From NCBI RefSeq assembly GCF_000231445.1, contig NZ_AGFR01000003.1, forward strand, positions 620,001 to 684,000: DNA of 64,000 nt, in the 5' to 3' direction. The position numbers were made by a program, and so were the translations under genes. Positions 28,127 to 37,369 of this stretch are shown here, piece after piece. The stretch is from Commensalibacter intestini A911. Its GTDB lineage: Bacteria > Pseudomonadota > Alphaproteobacteria > Acetobacterales > Acetobacteraceae. The notes under the pieces were generated by a model, which did no database searches, was not told the origin of the DNA, and saw only the letters and a list, made by a program, of their open reading frames with translations. Within the stretch, counting starts at the first letter, position 1; each line of letters starts with the position of its first letter.

Positions 28127-29399
28127 GAATTCAGAGGGGAATAGCGTCACAGGGTTGGCTTCTCTTTTATCTCAGGTAAAGGGAAAAGATAATCACTCTG
28201 AACAAGGAAAAGCAATTGCGTTTCTTTCTGGATCAGAGCTTCCTACACGCCGTACTGAAATTTGGAAATATACGGATTTAAGATGGTTTAACCAGCATGA
28301 ATTCGTACAGTCTAATCCTGTGAAGACGCAGCAAGTTCAAGAATGGTTAGAAAAAAATGTTTTTTCTTCACCAGCTTTGTCTGAACTTCCGCGTTTAATC
28401 ATGGCGAATGGTCAAATTATGAAAGAGTATTCTACGTTATTGGAATATTCAGGGTGTCAAATTGCAATCAAAGAAGATGTGCATGGGTCTTTAGGGCAAC
28501 CTCAAAGAGATTTCATGACTGCTTTGAATTATGCAATGGGTCAACAAACGCTTCAGTTAACAGTATCTAAAGCGCAGCATGCGGGTACTGTGTTATTTGT
28601 TCACTTGGGTTATGGGCAAGATGCTGGATTAGCATCTTTTCATTATCGATTGAATATTGAGATTCAAGAGCAAGCACAGTTATCTGTGATTGAAATCAAT
28701 GCTGGGAGTGGTGAGTATTTTACCAATCCTGTATGTGAGGTCACCGTAGGGTCTGGTGCAGATTTTGAATATAATAAATTGTTGAACTCTTCTTTAGAGA
28801 GTTATAATTGTGCGAATTTATATGTTTCGCTAGCAGATCATGCGAAATATCGTCAGTTTTTAATTTCCAAAGGCTCTAAATTTTCCAGACAAGAAGTTTA
28901 TATCGACATGAATGGAGAATGGAGCAATGCGTCTTTTCAAGCTGTGCAAAAGCTTGGTGATAGACAGCATGCTGATATTACAACGGTCTTTTCTCATTTA
29001 GTACCTCATTGTCAGTCAGATCAAAATGTTAAGAATATTTTATCTGATCAAAGTCACGGCGTTTTCCAAGGAAAAGTTTTTGTTCATCAAAAGGCTCAGA
29101 AAACCAACGCACAGCAACAAAATCAAGCATTATTACTTTCCGATCAAGCAGAAATTAATACTAAACCAGAACTAGAGATTTATGCTGATGATGTGAAATG
29201 TTCTCATGGTGCGACGGTAGGGGCTTTGGATGAAGATCAGTTATTCTTCTTAATGGCCAGAGGGATTCCTTATGACCAAGCAAGAGATATTTTGATTAAT
29301 GCTTTTGTTGCGCAAGCCGTGGAAGATATTGATGATCCAATTGCAAAACAATTATTAAAAGAACAATTAGGCGTTGAAGTTGTAGAGGATATTACATAA
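28119..29399 (+). CDS. sufD: Fe-S cluster assembly protein SufD
   Basis: SufB paralogue that completes the SufBC2D complex and helps acquire iron. I place the start at the ATG 28119, which overlaps the end of sufC and has GGAG six bases upstream; an earlier in-frame ATG at 28095 lies deeper inside sufC. The conserved C-terminal half is visible: QKAQKTNAQQQNQALLLSD, INTKPELEIYADDVKCSHGATVG and FLMARGIPYDQARDILINAF. Its stop overlaps the sufS start (TAATG). Confidence 0.95.
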   Translation: MHKNSEGNSVTGLASLLSQVKGKDNHSEQGKAIAFLSGSELPTRRTEIWKYTDLRWFNQHEFVQSNPVKTQQVQEWLEKNVFSSPALSELPRLIMANGQIMKEYSTLLEYSGCQIAIKEDVHGSLGQPQRDFMTALNYAMGQQTLQLTVSKAQHAGTVLFVHLGYGQDAGLASFHYRLNIEIQEQAQLSVIEINAGSGEYFTNPVCEVTVGSGADFEYNKLLNSSLESYNCANLYVSLADHAKYRQFLISKGSKFSRQEVYIDMNGEWSNASFQAVQKLGDRQHADITTVFSHLVPHCQSDQNVKNILSDQSHGVFQGKVFVHQKAQKTNAQQQNQALLLSDQAEINTKPELEIYADDVKCSHGATVGALDEDQLFFLMARGIPYDQARDILINAFVAQAVEDIDDPIAKQLLKEQLGVEVVEDIT

Positions 29400-30634
29400 T
29401 GCAAAAATCAGCTCTTTTTGATGTTGAGGAAATCAGAAAAGATTTTCCAATTTTACAACAAAAAATTAATGGAAAGCCTTTTGTTTTCTTAGATAGCGGT
29501 GCGTCTGCTCAAAAGCCAATACAGGTTATTGAAGCAATGCAAAAATCTGTTTATACGCAATATGCGAATGTGCATCGTGGTGTTTATACGATGAGCGAAG
29601 CGATGACAGATCAATATGAAGCTGTACGTCAAAAAGTAGCTGATTTTATGGGTGCTTCTTCTGCTGATGAAGTTGTATTTACGAAGAATAGCACTGAGGC
29701 TATTAATCTTGTTGCATACTCTTTTGGTTCTTTATTACAAAAAGGACAAGGGGTTGTAATTAGTGAGATGGAGCATCATGCGAATTTGGTGCCTTGGCAA
29801 ATGCTGCGTGACCGTATGGGGATCCATTTATATGTTGCGCCGATTACAGATCAAGGGGATTTAGATTTAATTGCATTAGAGCAAATTCTTTCAGAAAATG
29901 ATATTGCTTTGGTTGCGATTACGCATATGTCAAATGTGCTGGGAACGATTAATCCGATTAAATTAATTACGGAGATGGCTCATCAAAATGGAGCCAAAAT
30001 CTTAATTGATGGTAGTCAAGGGATTGTGCATCAACAAGTCAATGTGCAAGATTTAGATGTTGATTTTTATGCGTTCACTGGACATAAGCTCTATGGCCCT
30101 ACAGGAATTGGGATTTTATGGGGTAAAAAAGAGATTTTAGAAACGATGCCTCCTTTTATGGGCGGTGGCGATATGATTGATAAAGTTTCTTTTGAGAAGT
30201 CAACATGGGCTTTGCCTCCAGTTCGATTTGAGGCAGGCACTCAACCTATTTTAGAAGTGGTTGGCCTTGGTGCTGCAATTGATTATGTTTTATCTGTTGG
30301 ATATGAGAATATTATTCATCATGATGAACAGCTTGTTGAATATGCGCTTTCTAAAATGGAAGCAATTGATGGTTTATCAATTATAGGAAGCCCTGAAAAA
30401 CGCGGTGGTGTTATTGCCTTTACGATGGAAAAAGCACATGCACATGATATTGCAACTTTGTTAGATCAGAATGGTATTGCTGTGCGTGCAGGTTCTCATT
30501 GTGCAGAACCTTTGTTACATCGCTTACATCAAACCAGTGTGGCCAGAGCAAGTTTTGGAATATATACAACATTCAAAGAGATTGATCTTTTTGTTGATGC
30601 ATTGAAACTGATTCAACAATTATTTGTTAAATAA
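29399..30634 (+). CDS. sufS: Cysteine desulfurase SufS
   Basis: PLP enzyme that removes sulfur from cysteine for the Suf scaffold. The PLP lysine is Lys230 in FTGHKLYGPTGIG and the active-site cysteine is Cys368 in RAGSHCAEPLL, as in group II desulfurases. Length 411 is standard. The ATG overlaps the sufD stop, so translation is coupled. Group II enzymes need a SufE or SufU partner for full activity; neither is in this cluster. Confidence 0.96.
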   Translation: MQKSALFDVEEIRKDFPILQQKINGKPFVFLDSGASAQKPIQVIEAMQKSVYTQYANVHRGVYTMSEAMTDQYEAVRQKVADFMGASSADEVVFTKNSTEAINLVAYSFGSLLQKGQGVVISEMEHHANLVPWQMLRDRMGIHLYVAPITDQGDLDLIALEQILSENDIALVAITHMSNVLGTINPIKLITEMAHQNGAKILIDGSQGIVHQQVNVQDLDVDFYAFTGHKLYGPTGIGILWGKKEILETMPPFMGGGDMIDKVSFEKSTWALPPVRFEAGTQPILEVVGLGAAIDYVLSVGYENIIHHDEQLVEYALSKMEAIDGLSIIGSPEKRGGVIAFTMEKAHAHDIATLLDQNGIAVRAGSHCAEPLLHRLHQTSVARASFGIYTTFKEIDLFVDALKLIQQLFVK

Positions 30635-30681
30635 TATTTATTTGATAATCGTCTAGTTTATATAGTTATATTGGTGTCTTT

Positions 30682-31152
30682 ATGGAAAATATCACAACAT
30701 CATCAACAGAAAATCAAGAGATAGATTCTGTCGCTGAAGTTCAACAGCAAGAACACATTTCTGTGATTGTGAATCAAGATTCTTCTGTTGAATCTTGGAC
30801 GCCAGAAGGGGATGAGAGTAAATCTGCTTCTGACGAATCTATTACTGGTGAAATTAATGAAAATGCAATTATAGACGCAATTTCAACGGTTTATGATCCA
30901 GAAATTCCTGTGAATGTTTATGAGCTTGGATTGATTTATGCAGTGGATTTACATGATGATGGGCGTGTAAATGTAGAAATGACATTGACAGCTCCGAACT
31001 GTCCAAGTGCACAAGAATTACCTATTATGATTCAGCAGGCTATTGAAAAAGTGCCTGGTGTCACCCAAGTAAAGGTAGAGGTTGTCTGGGATCCTCCTTG
31101 GGATGTTTCTAGAATGAGTGACGAAGCTCGTTTAACCTTAAATATGTTCTAA
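30682..31152 (+). CDS. sufT: SUF-associated MIP18/DUF59 protein SufT
   Basis: A 156-residue protein that helps Fe-S maturation; the domain is shared with eukaryotic MIP18/CIAO2. The first 60 residues are acidic and low in complexity. The DUF59 domain (about 60-156) has STVYDPEIPVNVYELGLIY, MTLTAPNCPSAQELP with the conserved cysteine, and VWDPPWDVSRMSDEARL. It is the last gene of the suf operon, 47 bases after sufS, and is followed by a strong terminator. In many alphaproteobacteria an A-type carrier gene comes next; it is absent here. Confidence 0.93.
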   Translation: MENITTSSTENQEIDSVAEVQQQEHISVIVNQDSSVESWTPEGDESKSASDESITGEINENAIIDAISTVYDPEIPVNVYELGLIYAVDLHDDGRVNVEMTLTAPNCPSAQELPIMIQQAIEKVPGVTQVKVEVVWDPPWDVSRMSDEARLTLNMF

Positions 31153-31183
31153 TAGATCTGATTTTATTCTATGCTGTTTTAGC

Positions 31184-31220
31184 AAGGTAGTCTCTTTTAA
31201 GTAAAAGACTACCTTTTTTT
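31184..31220 (+). terminator. rho-independent terminator of the suf operon
   Basis: Perfect 10-bp stem AAGGTAGTCT (31184-31193) / AGACTACCTT (31206-31215), with a 12-base loop and a T run of seven (31214-31220), 31 bases after sufT. Confidence 0.9.
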
Positions 31221-31235
31221 ATGGTTTATGCTTAT

Positions 31236-31266
31236 AGAAAAAGCTGAAATATTTCTATTCCAGCTT
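31236..31266 (-). terminator. Terminator of the DEAD-box helicase gene
   Basis: Eleven-pair stem (AAGCTGAAATA 31241-31251 with TATTCCAGCTT 31256-31266, one wobble) around a four-base loop. On the minus strand it is followed by a T run (A at 31238-31242), 30 bases past the helicase stop. Confidence 0.75.
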
Positions 31267-31295
31267 GAAATCAAATAATGTGTATCTATTATTAT

Positions 31296-32726
31296 TTACT
31301 TACGGAATGGTGATAGCATAAATGCGGGGACTAACTGTCCAAAACCAATCACTGGATTATTATCATCAGGTAAGGATTGAGACAAAGGAATACGAGGCAC
31401 GCTTTCTTTTTCTTTTTTGAATCGAGGTTTTTTCGTAGTTTTCTTTTGATGTTCTTCTTTATGTTTTTGGTTTTTCTTTACGTCTGTTTTTTCTTCGGTA
31501 TCAGAAGCTTCATGTTTATTTAAAGATAACAACGGAATTGGCTTTTGTATTAAAGCTTCGATGGCCTCAATTGTTTCTTTATCATCTTCAGTTGCAAGGC
31601 TATAGGCAAATCCTGTGCGTCCAGCGCGTCCTGTTCTGCCAATACGATGCACGTAATCTTCGGCTTGACGAGGAAGATCAAAGTTAAATACGTGAGATAA
31701 ATGATCAACATCAATTCCTCTTGCTGCAATATCAGAACAGACTAAGAATTGAATTTCACCATTTTTAAATTCTTCCATCGTTTTTGTACGATGCTGCTGA
31801 GTAAGATCTCCATGCAAAGCACTACTTTGAAAGCCATGACGATTTAAAGAGCGCGTCAGAATATCGACATCTTTTTTACGATTACAAAAGATAATGGCAT
31901 TTTTTACGCCTTCGTTGCGAAGTAATTGACGTAAAGTCGCTCTTTTTCTTTTTTCAGGAACAATAATCAAACCAGATTCGATTGTTGTCGCAACAGATGA
32001 AGGCGGAGCAACAGTTATTTCTGTTGGATTGGATAGAAAAGAATCTGTTAGCTTTTTAATTTCAGGAGACATAGTTGCAGATAGCAGCAATGTTTGTCTG
32101 GTTTTAGGTAAAAATGAAATGATTCTTTCGACATCAGGGATAAAACCCATATCCAACATGCGATCGGCTTCGTCAATCACTAGTATTTTGATTTGATTAA
32201 GAAGAATAGCTCCTTTATCAAACAAATCCATTAATCGTCCAGGGGTTGCAATAATGATATCTACCCCGCGATTTAAAATATCTTTTTGTTCAACAATACT
32301 TTCTCCACCCATTAATAAAGCGTGAGAAAGTTTTAAATATTGTCCATATTGCTTTAAATTGTCAGCAACCTGTATTGCAAGCTCTCTCGTTGGTTCTAAA
32401 ATCAACGCACGAGGCATTCTTGCGCGGCCTTTGGTGCTGGTGAGGATTTCTAAAATAGGTAACGTAAAAGAAGCTGTCTTTCCAGTTCCTGTTTGTGCAA
32501 TTCCGACTAAGTCCTGCTTTTGTAAGATAACAGGAATAGCTTGTGCTTGGATCTGCGTAGGAGTTTTGTAACCTATTTCATCAATAGCACGCATAATCGG
32601 CGCACATAACCCAAGATCGCTGAAAAGAACGGTATGTTCTGTTTCAATCTTTTGAGTATCTGAAATCGTTTCTGACTTTTTTTTGTTTGTTTTTTTAGAG
32701 ATCGCAGGCAAAGCAGTTTCTACCAT
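31296..32726 (-). CDS. DEAD-box RNA helicase (RhlE-like)
   Basis: ATP-dependent RNA helicase of 476 residues for ribosome assembly or RNA turnover. The Q motif region (SDLGLCAPIMRAIDEIGYKTPTQIQ), motif I AQTGTGKTASF, DEAD motif VIDEADRMLDMGF, motif III SATMSPE and motif VI HRIGRTGRAG are all present. The helicase core ends near residue 400, followed by a lysine-rich, disordered tail (KKNQKHKEEHQKKTTKKPRFKK) that probably binds RNA. A 35-residue charged N-terminal extension precedes the Q motif. Closest to the RhlE group, though the subgroup is not certain. Monocistronic, with its own terminator. Confidence 0.92.
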   Translation of the reverse strand: MVETALPAISKKTNKKKSETISDTQKIETEHTVLFSDLGLCAPIMRAIDEIGYKTPTQIQAQAIPVILQKQDLVGIAQTGTGKTASFTLPILEILTSTKGRARMPRALILEPTRELAIQVADNLKQYGQYLKLSHALLMGGESIVEQKDILNRGVDIIIATPGRLMDLFDKGAILLNQIKILVIDEADRMLDMGFIPDVERIISFLPKTRQTLLLSATMSPEIKKLTDSFLSNPTEITVAPPSSVATTIESGLIIVPEKRKRATLRQLLRNEGVKNAIIFCNRKKDVDILTRSLNRHGFQSSALHGDLTQQHRTKTMEEFKNGEIQFLVCSDIAARGIDVDHLSHVFNFDLPRQAEDYVHRIGRTGRAGRTGFAYSLATEDDKETIEAIEALIQKPIPLLSLNKHEASDTEEKTDVKKNQKHKEEHQKKTTKKPRFKKEKESVPRIPLSQSLPDDNNPVIGFGQLVPAFMLSPFRK

Positions 32727-32857
32727 TTATGTCAATAAAATGAAAAGAGGTTTCAAGAAGTAGAAACCTCAGACTTTTCTTATATTAATATAAAGGTAAA
32801 GAATCAATCTTTATATGTTATATATCAAATATATAATGATTTAATTTTGTTATTTTA

Positions 32858-33313
32858 TTATAAAACGAGTAAAACCCAGTTAATAATTCCTAAAAAGACA
32901 ATGAGTTTTAAAGGTGTATTGATTTTAGTAAAAACTGCAGGTTTTGGTCTTAATGCACGGCGTGCTTTGCGATAGGCAGTGGTAAATACATAAAATTGTA
33001 TAATAAACATTAAAAAAACAACTATTATTGCTGCGTATGTAGACCATGTGATTGCAGTAATATGAGGTGTATTTAATAAAGTTAATCCCATTGCAGCGAT
33101 TTGTGTAATTAAAGCCAGAAACGCGTTAATCCAACTGAATTGGAATAGTTTTCTGAGGCTTTGAAGTTGTAGAGACGTTTTTTGTGTGGGATCTAATAAG
33201 CTAAGGCAAGATTGTAATCCAAAGACATAATAAAAAATACTGCCGATCCACAACGCAAGAGTGATTGTATGAATGGCAGCAATAGGCTCCCAATAAAAAG
33301 CAGGTAGAGGCAT
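32858..33313 (-). CDS. Four-helix membrane protein, CopD-like
   Basis: A 151-residue integral membrane protein. Four hydrophobic segments occur near residues 9-32, 50-75, 82-105 and 130-150, with a basic loop (YRKARRALRPKP) before the last. The first helix, AAIHTITLALWIGSIFYYVF, resembles CopD-type copper-resistance membrane proteins with its conserved His and Trp-x-Gly, but the match is weak and the function is open. I prefer the ATG at 33313 (GGAAA upstream) over a TTG 23 codons earlier whose extra residues look non-coding. It is divergent from the NAD(P)HX repair gene. Confidence 0.6.
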   Translation of the reverse strand: MPLPAFYWEPIAAIHTITLALWIGSIFYYVFGLQSCLSLLDPTQKTSLQLQSLRKLFQFSWINAFLALITQIAAMGLTLLNTPHITAITWSTYAAIIVVFLMFIIQFYVFTTAYRKARRALRPKPAVFTKINTPLKLIVFLGIINWVLLVL

Positions 33314-33461
33314 TGTTTTTCCATTTCCAAAGTGTGGTAATATACAAAGTGAATTACTTAATTTTAATTGTAATATAAACAAAGAAAATAAAAAATGTGC
33401 AGGAAATTATTTCTTTTTTCGGCATATAGCATCATTAAAGGGTGATTGAAAGGCTGGCATT

Positions 33462-34871
33462 GTGAGAAAAGAAGCTTCATCATTAATTTTATTAACCCCA
33501 TCGCAAATGTCGGAGGTTGATAAAGAAGCCGCTAAAACGATTCCTATTATACAATTAATGGAGAATGCAGGTTGGGCAGTAACACAAGAGGTCGTAAAGC
33601 GATATAAGCCTTGCTCTGTATTGGTATTATGTGGCCCAGGTAATAATGGTGGTGATGGCTATGTTGTTGCGCGTTTATTAGCTAAAAAAGGTTGGCCTGT
33701 GCGCGTGGCAGCCATAGGAAGGCCAAAAGTTGGGAGCGATGCAGAACAGGCTGCGCATCGATGGGCAGGAAGTATTGTTGAGCATCCAGAAGATTATATT
33801 GAAAAGTCTGGGTTAGTAATTGATGCTCTTTTTGGGGCTGGCCTTAGTAGAAATATTGATTCATATATTAGTGAGTTGTTGCGTAAAGCAAGGCGTGTCG
33901 TTGCGATTGATACGCCTTCGGGTATTGATGGAGCAACAGGTAAAGTTATGGGGTATGCGCCTCATGCAGAATTAACTGTTACTTTTTTTAGAGCAAAGCC
34001 AGGCCACTATTTATTGCCTGGGCGTGAGTATATGGGTGAATTGGTTATTAAAGATATTGCTATTTCACCTGTTATTTTGTCTCAAATTAAGCCACAATGC
34101 TGGTTAAATGAGCCAGGATTATGGAGTATTCCAACTTCAGAGGTTGAAGATTATAAATACCGTCGAGGAATAGTCAGTATTATAGGCGGTTCTGTAATGA
34201 CGGGCGCAGCTCGGTTATCTGCTCATGCGGCTTTGAATGTAGGGGCGGGGCTTGTGCATATTTTTGCCTTGGGAAGTCATGATATATATAGCTCATCATC
34301 AGCTTGTTTTGTGATTGATAAGGATTCGTTAGAGACTTCCTTGCAAGATTCTCGTAGGAAAGTATGGGTTTGTGGGCCAGGATTATTGCTTGGTGAAGCA
34401 AAAGAAATTTTGTCTAAATTAATTGCTTCAAATGTAAAAATTATTGCTGATGCTGGAGTATTTCAAGCAGAAAATATTGAAATGCTTAAAGGGGTATCAA
34501 TTATTACCCCTCATATTGGTGAGTTTATTCGAGTTTTTGGAGAAATTAAAGCAGATAAGATCTCAGCAGCAAGAGTGGCTGCACAACAAACAGGTGCCGT
34601 TGTTGTGTTAAAAGGGGCAGATACAATCATCGCTTCTCCAGATGGGCGTGTTGCGATTAACCAGCATGCTTCTCCACGTTTAGCAACAGCAGGTTCAGGA
34701 GATACTTTGACTGGGGTAATTGCAACATTGTTAGCGGCAGGGATGTCGGAGTGGGAATCAGCTTGTGCGGGTGTGTGGTTGCATGGTGAAGCGGGATTAT
34801 TATGTGAACATTCATGGCCAACCGCTGAAATGCTGGCAAATAATCTAGGAAAAGCACGTGATAATGCATGA
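33462..34871 (+). CDS. nnr: Bifunctional NAD(P)HX epimerase / dehydratase
   Basis: Repairs hydrated, damaged NADH and NADPH. The N-terminal YjeF_N epimerase domain (about residues 8-215) has GPGNNGGDGYVVARLL and FGAGLSRNID. The C-terminal ADP/ATP-dependent dehydratase (about 225-465), a ribokinase-like fold, has VVLKGADTII and AGSGDTLTGVIATLLAAGMSEWESAC. The start is GTG, with GAAAGG about eight bases upstream. Length 469 is typical of the fused enzyme. Monocistronic, 97 bases upstream of tRNA-Leu. Confidence 0.93.
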   Translation: MRKEASSLILLTPSQMSEVDKEAAKTIPIIQLMENAGWAVTQEVVKRYKPCSVLVLCGPGNNGGDGYVVARLLAKKGWPVRVAAIGRPKVGSDAEQAAHRWAGSIVEHPEDYIEKSGLVIDALFGAGLSRNIDSYISELLRKARRVVAIDTPSGIDGATGKVMGYAPHAELTVTFFRAKPGHYLLPGREYMGELVIKDIAISPVILSQIKPQCWLNEPGLWSIPTSEVEDYKYRRGIVSIIGGSVMTGAARLSAHAALNVGAGLVHIFALGSHDIYSSSSACFVIDKDSLETSLQDSRRKVWVCGPGLLLGEAKEILSKLIASNVKIIADAGVFQAENIEMLKGVSIITPHIGEFIRVFGEIKADKISAARVAAQQTGAVVVLKGADTIIASPDGRVAINQHASPRLATAGSGDTLTGVIATLLAAGMSEWESACAGVWLHGEAGLLCEHSWPTAEMLANNLGKARDNA

Positions 34872-34917
34872 ATTATAAAAAATATTGATGAATTTATAAA
34901 AAAAATGAAAAAAGAGG

Positions 34918-34946
34918 TTGCTCAAAGTTAAATAGTGCGTTAATAA
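34918..34946 (+). promoter_or_regulatory. Candidate promoter of tRNA-Leu
   Basis: TTGCTC (34918-34923), a 17-base spacer, then TAATAA (34941-34946), about 22 bases before the tRNA. Both boxes match the consensus only in part. Confidence 0.35.
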
Positions 34947-34968
34947 AACAAGCATAAAGCACGGATGT

Positions 34969-35053
34969 GCGGATGTGGTGAAATTGGTAGACACGCTAGA
35001 CTTAGAATCTAGTGGCGTGAGTCGTGGGGGTTCAAGTCCCTCCATCCGCACCA
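34969..35053 (+). tRNA. tRNA-Leu (anticodon UAG)
   Basis: Class II cloverleaf of 85 nt, including the encoded CCA. Acceptor GCGGATG/CATCCGC, anticodon stem CTAGA/TCTAG with loop CTTAGAA giving TAG, a long variable arm (TGGCGTGAGTCGT), and T arm GTTCAAGTC. It reads CUA and other CUN codons. Confidence 0.96.
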
Positions 35054-35085
35054 ACAAATAAGTTTCTACTGACTTATTTGTTTGA
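35053..35085 (+). terminator. Hairpin abutting the tRNA-Leu 3' end
   Basis: Perfect 11-bp stem AACAAATAAGT (35053-35063) / ACTTATTTGTT (35072-35082) around an eight-base loop, starting at the last base of CCA. The T tail is short, so it may be a terminator or a 3' processing signal. Confidence 0.6.
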
Positions 35086-35168
35086 GTGAATATAAAAAAT
35101 CCGTTTACAATTATATATGTGCCCAGTCCGGGTAAAACACACTTTTGACCGAGAGGATGGCCTGGCTG

Positions 35169-36500
35169 ATGCAGGTTACTGAAACGCTTTCTGAAAGCCT
35201 AAAGCGCGGCTTTACAATCGTAATTAAAGAAACTCAACTCGCTGAAAAAAGAGATGCTCGTTTAGCTGAAATGGGACATCAAATGAATATTCCAGGTTTC
35301 CGTCCTGGAAAAGTTCCTTTGGCAGTAGTTAAACAACGTTACGGCGAAACAGTTCAAAATGAAGTTTTAAATGACGCAGTTAGTGATGCGATTAAAAATA
35401 CTCTTGAAGAAAGAGGTTTGCGCGCAGCTGCTCAACCACAAATCACCGTTAAAGAAGGTTACAAAGAAGGCGATGATTTGGAATTCTCTTTTGAAGTAGA
35501 ATTGATCCCTGATTTTGAAGTGCCTGATTTTAAAGGAATTAACTTAACTCGTTTAAAAGCACAAGCTAGCGATGAAGCGATTACTAAAGCTTTAGAATCA
35601 ATTGCTGAACGTCAACGTGATTTTAAAGATATCGAAGAAAAACGTCCTGCAGCAAATGGTGACATTTTAGTTGTTGATTTTGTTGGTAAAGTTGATGGCG
35701 TTGCTTTCGATGGTGGTACTGCTGATGATGTTAATGTTGAGATCGGTGGTAGTGGATTTATTCCTGGATTTGCAGAACAAATCGAAGGAATGACTCCTGG
35801 CGAAGAAAAGCAAATTACTGTAACGTTCCCTGAAAATTATCAAGCTCCAAACCTTGCTGGTAAAGAAGCAACATTTGATATTAAAGCTAAAGGGTTAAAA
35901 GAAGCTGTAACCCCTGAAATTAATGAAGAATTTGCTACTAAAATTGGTTTAGAAAGTCTTGATAATCTAAAAACACTTATTAGTAAGCAAATTGTATCTG
36001 AATATGATCAAATGTCTCATATGAGATTGAAACGTGATGTATTAGATGCGCTAGCTGAAAAAGTAACTTTTGAAATTCCTGCTGGTTTGTTGAATGCAGA
36101 ATTTGATCAAATTTGGCAACGTATTGAAAGTGATCGTCAAGCTGATCGTCTAGATGAAGAAGATAAAGCAAAAGACGAGGAAACACTTAAATCAGATTAT
36201 CGCAAAATTGCAGAACGTCGCGTTCGTTTAGGGTTGTTGTTGGTTGAAATTGGACGTTTAAATTCAATTGCTGTAACTGACGAAGAATTAACCCAAGCAA
36301 TGCGTAGTGAAGCTATGCGTTATCCTGGTAAAGAAAAAGAAGTTATTGAATTCTTCCAAAAAAATCCACAAGCAATAGATTCTTTGCGTGGACCAATATA
36401 TGAAAATAAAGTTATTGATTATATTTTGGAACTTGCAAATATCGAAGATAAAGAAGTAAGCGCTGAAGAGCTCGCAGAAATGCCTCCTTCAAAGGTTTAA
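35169..36500 (+). CDS. tig: Trigger factor (ribosome-bound chaperone and PPIase)
   Basis: Binds the ribosome exit site through the GFRPGKVP signature and folds nascent chains. The start MQVTETLSESLKRGF at 35169 matches alphaproteobacterial trigger factors; in-frame TTG and ATG codons upstream add residues outside the family, and AGAGGA at 35152-35157 is 11 bases from the chosen ATG. Domains: ribosome-binding (about 1-145), FKBP-type PPIase (about 150-245, GDILVVDFVGKVDGVAFDGG) and a C-terminal helical arm. 443 residues is typical. It heads the tig-clpP-clpX-lon block but has its own terminator. Confidence 0.96.
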   Translation: MQVTETLSESLKRGFTIVIKETQLAEKRDARLAEMGHQMNIPGFRPGKVPLAVVKQRYGETVQNEVLNDAVSDAIKNTLEERGLRAAAQPQITVKEGYKEGDDLEFSFEVELIPDFEVPDFKGINLTRLKAQASDEAITKALESIAERQRDFKDIEEKRPAANGDILVVDFVGKVDGVAFDGGTADDVNVEIGGSGFIPGFAEQIEGMTPGEEKQITVTFPENYQAPNLAGKEATFDIKAKGLKEAVTPEINEEFATKIGLESLDNLKTLISKQIVSEYDQMSHMRLKRDVLDALAEKVTFEIPAGLLNAEFDQIWQRIESDRQADRLDEEDKAKDEETLKSDYRKIAERRVRLGLLLVEIGRLNSIAVTDEELTQAMRSEAMRYPGKEKEVIEFFQKNPQAIDSLRGPIYENKVIDYILELANIEDKEVSAEELAEMPPSKV

Positions 36501-36523
36501 TTTCTTTGTGAAATTATTAAAAT

Positions 36524-36560
36524 GAATGTCTAGATTTGCTTCTAGGCATTCTTTTTTTTT
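36524..36560 (+). terminator. rho-independent terminator after tig
   Basis: Ten-pair stem GAATGTCTAG (36524-36533) / CTAGGCATTC (36542-36551, one G-T pair) around eight bases, followed by nine T. Confidence 0.92.
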
Positions 36561-36597
36561 GCTTTTTACGCTAGGTTGAATTAAATATCTATTTTGA

Positions 36598-36628
36598 TTA
36601 TCTATATGTATACAGTACACATAGATAA
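36598..36628 (+). promoter_or_regulatory. Interrupted palindrome upstream of clpP
   Basis: TTATCTATATGT (36598-36609) and ACACATAGATAA (36617-36628) pair at 11 of 12 positions around ATACAGT, 34 bases before clpP. It is a possible operator or leader hairpin; no known motif is assigned. Confidence 0.35.
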
Positions 36629-36662
36629 ATAAAGTAATAGTCTAACTTTAGGAAGAAAACTG

Positions 36663-37301
36663 ATGAGGGATTCCCACCCGTTGGAAATTTATGATAATGC
36701 TTTAGTACCTATGGTTGTTGAACAAACATCTAGGGGGGAGCGTGCATTTGATATCTATTCACGTTTGTTAAAAGAAAGAATTATTTTTTTAACAGGGCCT
36801 GTTTATGATCAGGTAGCTTCTTTAATTTCTGCTCAATTGCTTTACCTTGAGAGTGTTAATCCTAAAAAAGAAATCTCTTTTTATATTAACAGTCCTGGTG
36901 GTGTGGTTTCTGCTGGTTTGGCTATTTATGATACGATGCAATATATTCGTTGCCCTGTTAGCACGGTATGTATTGGTCAAGCTGCCTCAATGGGATCATT
37001 ATTGTTATGTGGTGGTGAAAAAGGGCAGCGTTTTGCGTTGCCAAATGCAAGAGTAATGGTGCACCAACCTTCTGGTGGTGCGCAAGGTCAGGCCAGTGAT
37101 ATTGAAATTCAAGCTAAAGAAATTTTAGCTATTCGTAAAAGATTAAATGAAATTTATAATATTCATACAGGAAGAACCTTAGAAGAAATTGAAGAGCGCC
37201 TCGAAAGAGACAGTTATATGTCTGCTGAGGAAGCTAAAGATTTCGGAATTATTGATCAGGTCGTTACAAAACGTAATGCTGATCTGTCTATAGATAAATA
37301 A
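36663..37301 (+). CDS. clpP: ATP-dependent Clp protease proteolytic subunit
   Basis: Serine protease that forms the 14-subunit barrel fed by ClpX or ClpA. The triad is Ser109 in [11 protein letters not shown], His134 in MVHQPSGG and Asp183 in LERDSYM. 212 residues is standard. The N-terminal [23 protein letters not shown] is the typical start of the mature chain. It lies 68 bases before clpX, the conserved arrangement that keeps barrel and unfoldase in step. Confidence 0.97.
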   Translation: MRDSHPLEIYDNALVPMVVEQTSRGERAFDIYSRLLKERIIFLTGPVYDQVASLISAQLLYLESVNPKKEISFYINSPGGVVSAGLAIYDTMQYIRCPVSTVCIGQAASMGSLLLCGGEKGQRFALPNARVMVHQPSGGAQGQASDIEIQAKEILAIRKRLNEIYNIHTGRTLEEIEERLERDSYMSAEEAKDFGIIDQVVTKRNADLSIDK

Positions 37302-37369
37302 TTTTCCCTCTAGGTTCAATCTCTTTAATTGGCATAGTGTTTTCAAGCTATTAAAGGGTAGGAGTAAAG

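Noticed and set aside
33314-33382. TTG start adding 23 residues to the CopD-like membrane protein
   Set aside because: The extra residues are not hydrophobic or conserved in type, and the ATG at 33313 has a better ribosome signal.
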